Source: CAYLJJ01 sp964384025 (GTDB lineage Bacteria; Myxococcota_A; Bradymonadia; UBA7976; UBA1532). From it: a stretch of DNA of 15,244 nucleotides. Below are positions 14,844-15,244 of the stretch, piece by piece. Below the pieces are notes generated by a model. It was not told the DNA's origin. It made no database searches and saw only the letters and a program-made list of their open reading frames with translations. A program made the translations under genes and the position numbers. Positions within the stretch are counted from its first letter, which is position 1, and the number at the start of each line of letters is the position of its first letter. The stretch spans positions 1-15,244 of the forward strand of contig CAYLJJ010000125.1 of NCBI GenBank assembly GCA_964384025.1, given 5' to 3'.

Positions 14844-15244
14844 ATGAAATATCTTCTCTCTTTCCTCTTACTCCTCTTATGGAGCTGCGATGATGAAGAG
14901 AGCCCAGTATCTGGAGAAGAGGGTATCTGTAATGGAGGGGAGAGCCAGAGCTGTGATTGCTCAGGAGGTGTATCAGGGCTCCAACTCTGCAGTGAGGATG
15001 GTTCTGGTTGGGAGAGTTGTAGTTGCGGCGGAGATGGGGGGATTGCAGGTGAAGGTGGAGCTGGGGGTGAGGGAGGTGCTTCTACCTGTGATCCCCTCTT
15101 TGAGTGCGGTGAAGGGCGTTGTCTTCCTGGGAGCAAAGTCTGCGATGGGAGAGCTGACTGTGATGATGGCTCTGATGAGTTGAATTGTGGTGCTGGAGGC
15201 CAAGCGGGTGCTGGAGGCCAAGCGGGTGCTGGAGGCCAAGCGGG
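14844..15244 (+). CDS. Lipoprotein with LDL-receptor class A domain and GAGGQA repeats (3' end cut by window edge)
   Basis: ATG at 14844 has GGAGG seven bases upstream. The frame is open to the window end, with 133 complete codons. A signal peptide (KYLLSFLLLLLWS) ends at a lipobox-like LWSC with Cys15-Asp-Asp, so a membrane-anchored lipoprotein is expected. Residues ~28-62 form a six-Cys module with CDCSGG and GSGWESCSC, a pattern common in myxobacterial surface proteins. Residues 82-115 are an LDL-receptor class A module: six cysteines, the CDGRADCDDGSDELNC calcium-binding end and the FECGEGRCLPG start. A GAGGQA repeat tail then begins and continues past the window. The role is unknown; extracellular calcium-dependent ligand binding is an inference from the LDLa family. 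Confidence 0.85.
   Translation, partial: MKYLLSFLLLLLWSCDDEESPVSGEEGICNGGESQSCDCSGGVSGLQLCSEDGSGWESCSCGGDGGIAGEGGAGGEGGASTCDPLFECGEGRCLPGSKVCDGRADCDDGSDELNCGAGGQAGAGGQAGAGGQA
15189..15244 (+). repeat. 18-bp perfect tandem repeat encoding GAGGQA
   Basis: Three identical 18-base copies (15189-15206, 15207-15224, 15225-15242) plus two bases of a fourth, cut by the window edge. Perfect identity in frame implies recent slippage-type expansion and likely length variation between strains. Confidence 0.93.

Overview
The window looks like a chromosomal segment from a Myxococcota / Bradymonadales-type bacterium of the former Deltaproteobacteria. That placement is inferred from style: large lipoproteins built from four-cysteine repeats, a lipoprotein with an LDL-receptor class A module and Gly/Ala/Gln-rich tandem repeats, a PEGA-domain protein, and large HEAT/WD40 scaffold proteins. 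There is no rRNA or other marker gene to confirm it.

Left part (1-6446, minus strand). Read in transcription order there are three genes. First is a type I mannose-6-phosphate isomerase (manA, 6446-5460). After 106 bp comes a 1068-residue helical-repeat protein with one BRCT domain (5353-2147). It overlaps by ATGA a WD40-plus-HEAT protein that starts at 2147 and runs off the left edge. The ATGA overlap suggests the last two are translationally coupled and work together. Their function is unknown, and this pair is the best candidate here for an undescribed system.

Middle (6495-12810, plus strand). A QueD-type 6-carboxytetrahydropterin synthase is divergent from manA, with 48 bp between the starts. 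After it lies one giant acidic secreted lipoprotein gene (7076-12810) made of at least 52 complete four-Cys units and five pre-peptidase-C-terminal-like (PPC-like) beta domains. A run of exactly 100 N (10779-10878) interrupts it. This is an assembly gap of unknown true length, and it makes one gene look like two reading frames. A 735-bp, roughly 98% identical tandem duplication runs straight into the left edge of the gap, and a 141-bp duplication starts at its right edge, so collapsed repeats probably caused the gap.

Right part (12964-15244, plus strand). A secreted PEGA-domain protein with two C-terminal hydrophobic segments is followed by about 800 bp without an intact gene. That stretch is not empty. 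It holds a nested inverted repeat, a 5'-truncated group II intron remnant (the C-terminal end of the maturase with a TAG where a conserved Trp is expected, then recognisable domains V and VI), and the 3' end of a broken Cys-rich protein gene. The window ends inside a second lipoprotein gene with an LDL-receptor class A module and a perfect 18-bp tandem repeat.

Functionally, the right two thirds are mainly a cell-surface neighbourhood shaped by repeat expansion and mobile-element decay. The left third combines sugar-phosphate metabolism with a scaffold pair that may act on DNA. No tRNA, rRNA, CRISPR array or intact insertion sequence was seen.
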